NCBI RefSeq assembly: GCF_003583985.1
Contig: NZ_QXML01000004.1
Span: 124,001 to 188,000 of the forward strand
Origin: Algoriphagus lacus
GTDB taxonomy: Bacteria > Bacteroidota > Bacteroidia > Cytophagales > Cyclobacteriaceae
Direction of reading: 5' to 3'
Length of the DNA: 64,000 nt
Positions 43,820 to 51,104 of the stretch are shown one piece after another. The stretch's first letter is position 1, and each line of letters starts with the position of its first letter. Both the position numbers and the translations under genes were made by a program. The notes under the pieces are model-generated. The model was not told the DNA's origin and did no database searches. It saw only the letters and a program-made list of their open reading frames with translations.

Positions 43820-44530
43820 TTGAATTCCCTCATTTCTAAGATACAATTACTTCTTTTCGCGGCTTTGTTTTCTGCTGTTTCACTTGCAGAAGCCCAAGTG
43901 AATCTGGGTCAAACAGACCGATGGATGAAAGGTGCTCTGGCAGCCATGGAGCGAAAAGATTACCAAACTGCCAATTCGATTTTCAGGAATCTCATTGAAT
44001 CAGGCCTTCCTCTACCCGACGAAATGCCCTATTATTTTTCAGAGACACTTTTCGAATTGGGCCAATACGACAACAGTTCGAATTTTCTAAACAAATACCT
44101 GGAGTTGACCGGCTTCAAAGGTGAAAATTATGAAGGAGCAAAAGACCTTCAGGCAAGACTGAAAGCGCCTTTGGCAGCAATCGAGTCCTGTGAATTGTGC
44201 GATCGAAGGGGCTACCGATACCAAACCTGTTTTACCTGTGACGGATCAAAACAAATCGAGCAAACCTGCAACTATTGCAAATCAAAAGGGATAGTGGGCT
44301 GCAGCCGATGTGCTGCTTCTGGAATGATCAAAAAAGTAAACGTCTTTAATATTGTCGAATTTTTTGAGTGTGAGCGATGCTCAGGCAAAGGCCGATTGAC
44401 CTGTCCCGAATGTGCAGGGTCTGGAAAAGAAGTGAGTGACTGTAAAACCTGCTCCGGATCGGGAAAAATCACCTCAGACTCAATCTGCGACCACAAACCT
44501 CATGTCCACGAAGGGGAGTCGGTAAAGTAA
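43820..44530 (+). CDS. Exported protein with TPR-like part and seven CxxC motifs (DnaJ-type zinc finger-like)
   Basis: A 236-residue protein with a signal peptide (about residues 8-25, LLLFAALFSAVSLAEA). A TPR-like helical region (about 35-115) is followed by seven CxxC motifs at 124, 137, 150, 161, 184, 195 and 208, several as CxxCxGxG as in the DnaJ zinc finger (for example CERCSGKG, CPECAGSG, CKTCSGSG). No J-domain is present. The start is a TTG at 43820: there is no in-frame ATG upstream of the signal peptide, and the first ATG would remove it. A TAACTTTG box (43767-43774) lies 46 nt upstream. An exported DnaJ-type zinc-binding protein could act as a chaperone or a redox or metal-binding protein. 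Confidence 0.78.
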   Translation: MNSLISKIQLLLFAALFSAVSLAEAQVNLGQTDRWMKGALAAMERKDYQTANSIFRNLIESGLPLPDEMPYYFSETLFELGQYDNSSNFLNKYLELTGFKGENYEGAKDLQARLKAPLAAIESCELCDRRGYRYQTCFTCDGSKQIEQTCNYCKSKGIVGCSRCAASGMIKKVNVFNIVEFFECERCSGKGRLTCPECAGSGKEVSDCKTCSGSGKITSDSICDHKPHVHEGESVK

Positions 44531-44554
44531 AAAATCCCGCATTTTACGGGATTT
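44531..44554 (-). terminator. Terminator of the TPR lipoprotein gene
   Basis: AAATCCCG (44532-44539) and CGGGATTT (44547-44554) form an 8-bp stem around 7 nt. The minus strand continues in TTTTTTACTT, a good U-run. It may also halt the convergent CxxC-protein transcript. Confidence 0.7.
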
Positions 44555-44557
44555 CGA

Positions 44558-45160
44558 TTACTTGCAATACTTGGTAAAAGACTCCTCTGCTCCCGGATAT
44601 TCCAAAACCATAGCCAGTTTGAAATCCTCGCAAGCTTGCTTGTTCCGCTCCAAGGCAACCTTCAACATGCCTCTGTTGAAATATGCCTGCCCGAAATCTT
44701 TATCAAGTTGGATGGCATTGCCGTAAGCTTTGAGCGCATCCTCTGCCATACCCAATTGATGCAATGCCCTTCCTTTCAGGAAAGAAGCCATAGCGGGAGC
44801 TCCGGAGATTTCTTCAGCTTTGGTGGCATAAAGCAAGGCACTTGCATAACTTTTTTCCTCAAGCTGAATTGCTGCCAAACTGAGGAGAACTTGAAAATTA
44901 TTTGGATCCTGTGTTAAAGCAGATTCAAAATCCTTTCGTGCTTCATTGAATTTACCCAATTCCTGGTAAGCCCGACCTCTGTTGTAGAGTATCTTGACAT
45001 CATTGGGATTGAATTTGAGTTCCTCGGAATATTTCTGAGCCGCTTTTTCAAATTGACCCTTCTCAAAAAATGAATCCGCTGGATTGCTTTTAGATTCACT
45101 ACAAGCCCAAATCGTCCCGGCCAAAACCGGAACGAGAAGGACTCTGATTATTAATTTCAT
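44558..45160 (-). CDS. TPR-repeat lipoprotein
   Basis: A 200-residue protein. The N-terminus is a lipoprotein signal (LVPVLAGTIWAC, lipidated Cys20). Four or so TPR units follow: DSFFEKGQFEKAAQKYSEEL, KILYNRGRAYQELGKFNEAR, VLLSLAAIQLEEKSYASALL and ALHQLGMAEDALKAYGNAI. The repeats make a scaffold for protein contacts in the periplasm or outer membrane. The partner is unknown. The dapD gene ends 10 nt upstream on the same strand, so the two probably share a transcript with no functional link evident. Confidence 0.9.
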   Translation of the reverse strand: MKLIIRVLLVPVLAGTIWACSESKSNPADSFFEKGQFEKAAQKYSEELKFNPNDVKILYNRGRAYQELGKFNEARKDFESALTQDPNNFQVLLSLAAIQLEEKSYASALLYATKAEEISGAPAMASFLKGRALHQLGMAEDALKAYGNAIQLDKDFGQAYFNRGMLKVALERNKQACEDFKLAMVLEYPGAEESFTKYCK

Positions 45161-45170
45161 GTTTGTTGTT

Positions 45171-45986
45171 TTAGACTGCTACGTTGTTTTCTCTTAGCGC
45201 ATCGTTGAGTGATGTCTTGAGATCGGTAGAAGCCTTTCGCTGACCGATGATCAGCGCACAAGGAACCTGATATGTTCCTGCTGGAAAATTCTTTGATAAT
45301 GAACCCGGAATCACAACCGAACGAGGAGGAACAAAACCTTTGTATTCCACAGGTTCAGATCCAGTCACGTCGATGATCTTGGAACTTGCCGTCAACGTGA
45401 CGCCTGCTCCGATAACCGCCTCTTTTCCGATTCTCACTCCTTCAACAATGATTGCCCGAGACCCTATAAAGGCACCCTCTTCCACAATCACGGGAGCGGC
45501 CTGAACAGGTTCCAACACTCCACCGATACCCACACCACCACTCAAATGAACGTTTTTGCCGATCTGCGCACAGGAACCGACCGTGGCCCAAGTATCAACC
45601 ATCGTGCCACTGTCCACATAAGCACCGATATTCACATAGCTTGGCATCATCACAACACCACTTGCCAGATATGCACCATAACGGGCCACTGCGTGAGGAA
45701 CTACTCTTACACCTTGCTTGGCATAGTTGGTTTTGAGTGCCATTTTATCATGGAATTCAAATGGACCCACTTCAATTGTTTGCATTTTTTGGATCGGGAA
45801 ATAAAGAATTACCGCCTTTTTCACCCAGTCATTTACTTTCCAGTTTCCGTCTTCGGTAGGCTCAGCCACTCTGAGTTGACCCGCATCCAAATCGGCAATG
45901 ATGGTTTTGATGGCAATTTCGGTTTCCTTTTCCTTAAGCAATTCCCGGTTTTCCCAGGCAGCCTCAATGATTGTCTTGAGTTCCAT
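45171..45986 (-). CDS. dapD: 2,3,4,5-tetrahydropyridine-2,6-dicarboxylate N-succinyltransferase
   Basis: A 271-residue enzyme of the succinylase branch of lysine and meso-diaminopimelate synthesis, using succinyl-CoA. The left-handed beta-helix hexapeptide repeats are clear (MPSYVNIGAYVDSGTMVDTW, then GKNVHLSGGVGIGGVLEP and GSRAIIVEGVRIGKEAVIGA, each 20 residues or fewer). The block FGP-like FPAGTYQVPCALIIG near the C-terminus is typical. Length matches the family. It is transcribed ahead of the TPR lipoprotein gene, and divergently from the glycosyltransferase gene with about 20 nt between start codons. Confidence 0.96.
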   Translation of the reverse strand: MELKTIIEAAWENRELLKEKETEIAIKTIIADLDAGQLRVAEPTEDGNWKVNDWVKKAVILYFPIQKMQTIEVGPFEFHDKMALKTNYAKQGVRVVPHAVARYGAYLASGVVMMPSYVNIGAYVDSGTMVDTWATVGSCAQIGKNVHLSGGVGIGGVLEPVQAAPVIVEEGAFIGSRAIIVEGVRIGKEAVIGAGVTLTASSKIIDVTGSEPVEYKGFVPPRSVVIPGSLSKNFPAGTYQVPCALIIGQRKASTDLKTSLNDALRENNVAV

Positions 45987-46006
45987 TATTTTATTTAGTT
46001 TCGTTT

Positions 46007-47134
46007 ATGAGTCAGATTCAGGGCCAAAAGGTTTCCGTTTTGATTGCTTCGACTTTGAAGCCCGTCAAGGACGTCCGGGCCTATAGTAAGCTGGCCCGTT
46101 CGCTTGGCGAAACAAATAAATACCGCCTATTTATCATAGGTTTTTCTCCTAAAAAGCCTAAAACAGAACCTGGATTCCGATTCTTTTCTTCTATGAGTCA
46201 TTTCGACTCCAAATTGGATAGAGTCTTGGTACAGGGAAGATTTTTACTCAGGCTTCTTTGGATCCGCCCAAAAATCCTGATTTGTTGCACGTTTGAATTG
46301 ATACCGATTGCTGCTTTTTTCAAGCCTCTCATTGGATATCAATTGGTCTATGATGTACAGGAAAACTATCTAGCCAATCTAGATCTAAATCCGGCATTAT
46401 CGTTTGATGCAAAACAAAAAGCTGGAAGACTAATTCAGAAATGCGAGTCCGCCCAAGGCATCGATCTTTATCTCCTGGCGGAAAAATGCTACGTCAAGGA
46501 AATGCCCGAAAAGCAGCCGTTTCTCATCATAGAGAACAAATACCAAGGTGAAATCCGACAAAAAGGGCCTATCCAATTTGTCGGGAAAAATGATTATAAA
46601 TTCTGCATCACCGGAACCATCACTCCTGCCTTTGGGACCTTGGATGCTATCCTTTGGTTTATCGAGATTTTAAAATCATTCCCAACATCCAAATTAGAAA
46701 TCCTTGGACATTGCCCAGTCGATTCATTTAGAAAAAAGCTGGTTGAAGTTACCCTTGACTTTCCACAAGTTTCACTCAGAATTAACCCAAACCCAATTCC
46801 CCATCAGGAGTTAATCGATTGTCTCGGCGCCTCAGACTTTGCCCTTTTACCTTATCAGAGCCATCCTGCGATCAATGGTAAAATGCCCACCAAGCTGTAC
46901 GAATGTGCAGCCTTGGGAATTCCGGTATTGATTAGTCCTAATCCAATTTGGGAGGAATTTTTTGCTGATTTCGCCGGTGGATATTCGGTTGATTTTTCAA
47001 ACCCAGATACTGCAATTGCTCAGTTTAAGGAAGGGTTAAAGCAAACATTTTTTACTTCCACACCGCCTGAATCCATTTTGTGGAAAACTGAAAAGGCTCA
47101 TTTTCAGAAAGCTATACAGAATCTCCTTTACTAA
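46007..47134 (+). CDS. Glycosyltransferase, GT4-like
   Basis: A 375-residue GT-B-fold protein. The N-terminal domain begins KVSVLIASTLKPVKDVRAY, and the C-terminal donor-binding domain has FCITGTITPAFGTLDAI, ILGHCP and the Glu-containing ADFALLPYQSHPAINGKMP segment followed by LYECAALGIPVLIS. This last stretch is the typical nucleotide-sugar binding region of family 4. It probably transfers a sugar to a lipid-linked or surface glycan acceptor at the inner membrane. It stands alone, without neighbouring polysaccharide genes, and its start codon is only 20 nt from the divergent dapD start. The acceptor and donor are unknown. Confidence 0.8.
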   Translation: MSQIQGQKVSVLIASTLKPVKDVRAYSKLARSLGETNKYRLFIIGFSPKKPKTEPGFRFFSSMSHFDSKLDRVLVQGRFLLRLLWIRPKILICCTFELIPIAAFFKPLIGYQLVYDVQENYLANLDLNPALSFDAKQKAGRLIQKCESAQGIDLYLLAEKCYVKEMPEKQPFLIIENKYQGEIRQKGPIQFVGKNDYKFCITGTITPAFGTLDAILWFIEILKSFPTSKLEILGHCPVDSFRKKLVEVTLDFPQVSLRINPNPIPHQELIDCLGASDFALLPYQSHPAINGKMPTKLYECAALGIPVLISPNPIWEEFFADFAGGYSVDFSNPDTAIAQFKEGLKQTFFTSTPPESILWKTEKAHFQKAIQNLLY

Positions 47135-47158
47135 CCCCTAATCTTTAGGCATTATGGA

Positions 47159-47182
47159 TGGATAACTGTGGAAAGTTATCCA
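47159..47182. repeat. Perfect inverted repeat with a near-DnaA box
   Basis: TGGATAACT (47159-47167) and AGTTATCCA (47174-47182) are separated by GTGGAA. The right arm continues as TTATCCACT (47176-47184), one base from the DnaA box TTATCCACA. It may be a regulator site or a terminator stem for the glycosyltransferase gene. There is no box cluster, so this alone is not an origin. Confidence 0.4.
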
Positions 47183-47325
47183 CTCCTCCCCTGCTTTTGA
47201 CACCCATTTTCACAGAATGGAAACTGGGACTTTTCGTCACGGTTTTCAATTTTTCGCTATTTATTAAATCACAACTAGCTGGTTTTTAACATCCTGGTTA
47301 ATTAATAGAGTACACTAATTTTATT

Positions 47326-47341
47326 TTTAGCCTTACCTAAA
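47326..47341. promoter_or_regulatory. DtxR/MntR-like operator 1
   Basis: TTTAG (47326-47330) and CTAAA (47337-47341) are perfect inverted arms around 6 nt (CCTTAC). The layout matches operators of DtxR/MntR-type repressors. Confidence 0.55.
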
Positions 47342-47379
47342 TCTTGAAACACACTTTAAATATACTTTTCCACACCTGA

Positions 47380-47395
47380 TTTAGCTTAAGTAAAA
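47380..47395. promoter_or_regulatory. DtxR/MntR-like operator 2 (imperfect)
   Basis: TTTAGCTTAAGTAAAA has TTTA and TAAA arms around a GCTTAAGT centre. It is weaker than the other two boxes but has the same half-site at its left end (TTTAGCTTA). Confidence 0.45.
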
Positions 47396-47401
47396 TTTAT
47401 T

Positions 47402-47417
47402 TTTAGCTATATCTAAA
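47402..47417. promoter_or_regulatory. DtxR/MntR-like operator 3 next to the promoter
   Basis: TTTAG (47402-47406) and CTAAA (47413-47417) flank CTATAT, identical in layout to operator 1. It ends 9 nt before the TATATTTG -7 box (47426-47433), so a bound repressor would block RNA polymerase. Confidence 0.58.
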
Positions 47418-47457
47418 TTAATTTTTATATTTGTCTCATTATCCATATTGAGTAAAA

Positions 47458-48120
47458 ATGGAATTGACTACAGCAGAAGAGAATTACCTCAAGGCGATCT
47501 ACCACCTCTCTGATGGAGGAAAAAAGAGTGTGTCGACAAATGACATCGCGGCTGAGATGAATACAAAGGCGGCGTCTGTAAGTGACATGCTTAGAAAACT
47601 TGGCGAAAAAGAGGTCATTGAATACCGCAAATATTACGGACTTCAAATCACCGAATCCGGAAAAAGGCATGCACTTCAAACGATCCGAAAGCATAGACTT
47701 TGGGAAGTGTTTCTCGTGGAGAAACTCAACTTTGCCTGGGATGAAGTACATGAGGTGGCAGAGCAACTTGAACACATCCACTCCCCGCTTCTTATCCAGC
47801 GTTTGGACTCCTATCTCAATTACCCAAAGTTTGACCCCCATGGTGACCCAATACCAGATGAGTTTGGGGATGTCAGATCCCGACCAAGGGTTCAACTCAA
47901 TGAAATGGAAGTAGACCAGACCGGACAAATCGTGGCAGTAAAAGACAGTTCGGCTGCTTTTCTCCGCTACTTGGACAAGGTGGGCGCCTACATCGGTGCA
48001 CGAATCAAAATATTAGATAAGGTAGAGTTTGACGGATCCTTAGAAATATTGGTCGATCAAAAGAAAACCCTTTTTATGTCAAAGGAAGTAGCCTGCAATA
48101 TTTTGGTATTACAGTCATGA
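47458..48120 (+). CDS. DtxR/MntR-family metal-dependent repressor
   Basis: A 220-residue repressor. The winged helix is at about 5-70 (STNDIAAEMNTKAASVSDML), then the metal-binding/dimerisation domain, and a C-terminal FeoA/SH3-like domain (about 145-220). In DtxR numbering, which fits with no gap here, it has His79, Glu83 and His98 of the ancillary site and Glu102, Glu105 and His106 of the primary site; the DtxR Cys102 is Glu. A glutamate at this position favours manganese over iron. It is the first gene of the metal-uptake operon and overlaps the next gene by 4 nt (ATGA). It should repress its own operon via the upstream boxes. Confidence 0.92.
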   Translation: MELTTAEENYLKAIYHLSDGGKKSVSTNDIAAEMNTKAASVSDMLRKLGEKEVIEYRKYYGLQITESGKRHALQTIRKHRLWEVFLVEKLNFAWDEVHEVAEQLEHIHSPLLIQRLDSYLNYPKFDPHGDPIPDEFGDVRSRPRVQLNEMEVDQTGQIVAVKDSSAAFLRYLDKVGAYIGARIKILDKVEFDGSLEILVDQKKTLFMSKEVACNILVLQS

Positions 48121-49031
48121 GAAAGCTCCTACTCTTTTTCTTACTGATTGGGTTGGTTATTTCCTGCAAAAGTGACTCGAAAGAAAGCCGTCAAAAACCA
48201 AGGATAGTGGCTACTACCAGTATTCTGGCTGACGGGATCAAAAACTTGGTGGGAGACCAAGCGGAAGTGGTTGCTTTAATGCCTGCCGGAGTAGATCCCC
48301 ACCTTTATAAAGCCTCAGTTAGGGATTTGGACTTACTCACTAATGCAGACCTTGTCGTATATCATGGTTTGTACCTCGAAGGTAAAATGACCGAGATATT
48401 TGAGAAATTGGCCCTAAGTCAATCCCTTATTGACATCTCCGTTGGTATCCCAAAGGAAAGTTTGTTGCGGTCTGGACCCGAGGCCCATAGCGTTGACCCT
48501 CACATTTGGTTTGATGTTAACCTTTGGTCAAAGGCAATGAAATACACAGCAACAGAAATGATCACATGGAGGCCTGAATGGAAGTCAATCATTGAATCCA
48601 ATTCATCCTCCTATCAAGAACAACTCGCCAAGCTTGATGCTGAAGTCCGACTCAAAGTCAATGAACTCCGGTCAGCGGGACAGGTTTTGGTGACTGCGCA
48701 TGATGCTTTTGCTTATTTCGGAAAAGCCTATCAACTCGAGGTCAAATCCCTTCAGGGACTTTCGACCCTGAGCGAACCCGGGCTCCGGGATTTGACCGAG
48801 TTAATTCAGACCGTTCAGGAAAAGAAGGTAAAGGCAATTTTTGCAGAGCAAACCATCTCTCCCAAAGCCATCCGTGCTGTCGCAGCCGGAGCAGCCGAAC
48901 GGAACCATGAGGTTAAACTTGCCGGACCACTCTATACTGATAGTTTGGATGCCGAAGGAACACCGGCTGGCACTTACATCGGAATGGTAGAAATGAATTT
49001 GAAAACTATTTATGAAAACCTCTTGCCATGA
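48117..49031 (+). CDS. Metal ABC transporter substrate-binding lipoprotein (ZnuA/TroA type)
   Basis: A 304-residue lipoprotein (lipobox LVISC, Cys17) of the cluster A-I metal-binding proteins. Likely metal ligands are His62 (GVDPHLY), His129 (DPHIWFD), His195 (TAHDAFAYF) and Asp275 or Asp278 in LYTDSLD. The third ligand is His, as in TroA and ZnuA, not the Glu of PsaA/MntC, so zinc cannot be excluded as a substrate although the repressor suggests manganese. No long His-rich loop of ZnuA is present. It overlaps both neighbouring genes by 4 nt. Confidence 0.92.
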   Translation: MRKLLLFFLLIGLVISCKSDSKESRQKPRIVATTSILADGIKNLVGDQAEVVALMPAGVDPHLYKASVRDLDLLTNADLVVYHGLYLEGKMTEIFEKLALSQSLIDISVGIPKESLLRSGPEAHSVDPHIWFDVNLWSKAMKYTATEMITWRPEWKSIIESNSSSYQEQLAKLDAEVRLKVNELRSAGQVLVTAHDAFAYFGKAYQLEVKSLQGLSTLSEPGLRDLTELIQTVQEKKVKAIFAEQTISPKAIRAVAAGAAERNHEVKLAGPLYTDSLDAEGTPAGTYIGMVEMNLKTIYENLLP

Positions 49032-49816
49032 TTAAGCAGGTAGAAAACCCAATTCTTGAAATTCATGACTTAACGGTCAGCTACGATCAAAATCCTGTTC
49101 TCTGGAATGTGGACCTGAGCTTACCCGGCGGCAATTTGGTTGGCATACTCGGACCAAATGGTGCCGGAAAATCTACCTTGATCAAAGCCATCATGGGACT
49201 GATCTCTCCCACTTCCGGCTACGTCAAGGTTTTTGATAAACCTCTAAACGATGTCAGAGCACGAATCAGCTATGTTCCGCAGCGGGAATCCGTGGACTGG
49301 AATTTTCCTGCATCTGTTTTGGACGTAGTCCTGATGGGAACTTATGGTAAACTGGGACTCTTCCGGAGACCTGGGAAAAAGGAAAATGAAATCGCAATGA
49401 AAAGTCTGGAACAAGTCGGAATGAGTGGCTTTGTGAGCAGACAGATTTCTGAGCTTTCGGGCGGACAGCAGCAGCGGGTTTTTATCGCCCGTGCGCTAGC
49501 CCAGCAAGCAGATCTTTATTTGATGGATGAGCCTTTTGCGGGAGTGGATATGGCCACAGAGACAGCAATTTTTCAATTGCTGAAAGAAATGACGGAAGCG
49601 GGAAAAACCATCATAGTTGTCCATCACGATATTCATTCGGCAATGAATTTCTTTGACTGGCTCATTATGCTTAACCTCCATCTGGTGGCCTCCGGTCCAA
49701 AAGAACTGGTAATGAATGAGGAAATGCTTCGAAAAACCTACGGAGGAAAGCTCAATCTCCTCACCCGTGTCACCGACCTGATCAGACAACAAGACTTCAA
49801 TCCTTTGAAAAGCTGA
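49028..49816 (+). CDS. Metal ABC transporter ATP-binding protein
   Basis: A 262-residue ATPase of the Mn/Zn/Fe chelate uptake family. Walker A is GPNGAGKST (42-50), the Q-loop is VPQRESVDWNFP (typical of this subfamily), the signature is LSGGQ (143-147), Walker B is LYLMDEPFAGVD, and the switch His is in VVHHDIHS. It energises the two permeases encoded directly downstream. It overlaps the preceding lipoprotein gene by 4 nt and is followed after 1 nt by the first permease gene. Confidence 0.95.
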   Translation: MIKQVENPILEIHDLTVSYDQNPVLWNVDLSLPGGNLVGILGPNGAGKSTLIKAIMGLISPTSGYVKVFDKPLNDVRARISYVPQRESVDWNFPASVLDVVLMGTYGKLGLFRRPGKKENEIAMKSLEQVGMSGFVSRQISELSGGQQQRVFIARALAQQADLYLMDEPFAGVDMATETAIFQLLKEMTEAGKTIIVVHHDIHSAMNFFDWLIMLNLHLVASGPKELVMNEEMLRKTYGGKLNLLTRVTDLIRQQDFNPLKS

Positions 49817-49817
49817 C

Positions 49818-51104
49818 ATGGAAGATTTTATCTACTTCTTTACTTTTCAAGACCCCTCGATCGCATGGGTTGTTTTGGGTATTACCTTATTGGGAATCGG
49901 TTCCGCCTATGTTGGTACTTTTTCATTTCTAGATAAAAAAGCCCTGCTTGGTGATGCCATCTCCCATGCTGTCCTGCCAGGAATTTGTCTTGGATTTATG
50001 TTGGCTGGAGAGAAAAACCCTGTCTATATCGTCACAGGAGCGTTTTTATCAGGAGCCCTGGCCACATTTATGAGTAGCTGGCTGAAGCGCAACACCAAAC
50101 TCAGCGAGGACACGATCATCGCAACCATTCTGTCGGTGTTTTTTGGATTCGGGATAGTTCTGTTGACTGCACTTCAGAAAAGTGGCAATCCAGAAATTGC
50201 CGGATTGAATTCCTTCATTTTTGGCAATGCCATTGGGATCTCGGAATCAGACCTTATGCTTTACGGCGGGCTCTCAATATTGATTATCCTGGTTTTGACC
50301 GTAATGTTGAAGGAATTCAGACTCATGGTTTTCGACCCGGAGTATGGAAAAGCCATCGGTTTTCCAATGAAGACGATTTCATTTCTGTTCAATGTGTTGA
50401 TGATATTGGCCGTGGTAATCGGAATCCAGGCCATTGGAGTCGTATTAATGGCAGCTTTGCTCATTACCCCGGGAGCCGCAGCGAGATTCTGGACTGACCG
50501 GTTGAATCCACTTTTGATCCTGGCTGCATTCTTCTCTGTGCTTTCAGGAATCTTGGGGACCTATGTTTCCTTTGTGCTTCCCCAAATGCCAACAGGTCCA
50601 TGGGTTGTTGTTTTTCTTTCGCTGTTTGCTTTGATTTCATTTTTGATCTCCCCGAAAAGCGGAATGCTTTTCCGGTATTTTGCCCGTAAAAAATACCTCA
50701 GGAAAACCCATCGGGACCACTTGATGAAGGCCTTGTATAAAGCCAGAGAGGAAGGCAAAAGAGGGCTCACCATAGAAGAAATCTATCAACTCTATCCCTA
50801 TCAAAAATCTGAAATTGACCAATCTATCTTAGATTTAATCAAATCGGATTTTATATCTAAAAATCAATCATTTATAATCCTTAGTGAGCAGGGGATTTCA
50901 GATGCAATGCGGATCGTTCGTTTGCATAGACTATGGGAATTATACCTTAATGAGTCCATGAATATAGCCCCGGATCACGTCCATGATTCGGCTGAACAGT
51001 TGGAGCATTTACTTACCCCTGAACTTGAAGCTTTACTCGAAAAAAGGTTGAACTACCCCACTCTTGATCCCCACCAAGAAACTATCCCCCGAGAAAAATC
51101 ATGA
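49818..51104 (+). CDS. Metal ABC transporter permease fused to a DtxR-type metal-sensing module
   Basis: A 428-residue protein in two parts. Residues 1-285 are a standard ABC-3 permease of about eight TM helices, with ALLGDAISHAVLPG and LLITPGAAARFW. Residues about 290-428 are a soluble module like the repressor encoded three genes upstream: a winged-helix part (LTIEEIYQLYPYQKSEIDQS) and a metal-binding/dimerisation part (RLHRLWELYL, DHVHDSAEQLEH, NYPTLDPHQETIP). All six repressor-type metal ligands are conserved as His370, Glu374, His389, Glu393, Glu396 and His397. The C-terminal SH3-like domain is absent. The recognition helix is unlike the repressor's, so DNA binding may be lost. It may sense cytoplasmic metal and tune transport. 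No frameshift or stop codon separates the parts. Confidence 0.93.
   Translation: MEDFIYFFTFQDPSIAWVVLGITLLGIGSAYVGTFSFLDKKALLGDAISHAVLPGICLGFMLAGEKNPVYIVTGAFLSGALATFMSSWLKRNTKLSEDTIIATILSVFFGFGIVLLTALQKSGNPEIAGLNSFIFGNAIGISESDLMLYGGLSILIILVLTVMLKEFRLMVFDPEYGKAIGFPMKTISFLFNVLMILAVVIGIQAIGVVLMAALLITPGAAARFWTDRLNPLLILAAFFSVLSGILGTYVSFVLPQMPTGPWVVVFLSLFALISFLISPKSGMLFRYFARKKYLRKTHRDHLMKALYKAREEGKRGLTIEEIYQLYPYQKSEIDQSILDLIKSDFISKNQSFIILSEQGISDAMRIVRLHRLWELYLNESMNIAPDHVHDSAEQLEHLLTPELEALLEKRLNYPTLDPHQETIPREKS

Larger units (their letters stand above)
47135..47457. other. 323-nt intergenic region upstream of the metal-uptake operon
   Basis: No gene is visible. The right half is very AT-rich and carries three DtxR/MntR-like boxes (47326, 47380, 47402) and a TATATTTG -7 box (47426-47433) about 25 nt before the repressor start codon. 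The left part has a perfect 9-bp inverted repeat (47159-47182) that contains a near DnaA box. These sites are listed separately. Confidence 0.7.

Noticed and set aside
47135..47457. Replication origin (oriC)
   Set aside because: The gap is AT-rich and holds one near-DnaA box, but no cluster of boxes and no dnaA, dnaN or gidA/mnmG neighbour. The AT-richness is better explained by the metal-regulated promoter.
49818..51104. Sequencing or assembly error joining a permease and a repressor gene
   Set aside because: The frame is continuous, the flanking overlaps are intact, and the sensor part has diverged from the nearby repressor while keeping its ligands, which a chimeric assembly would not produce.
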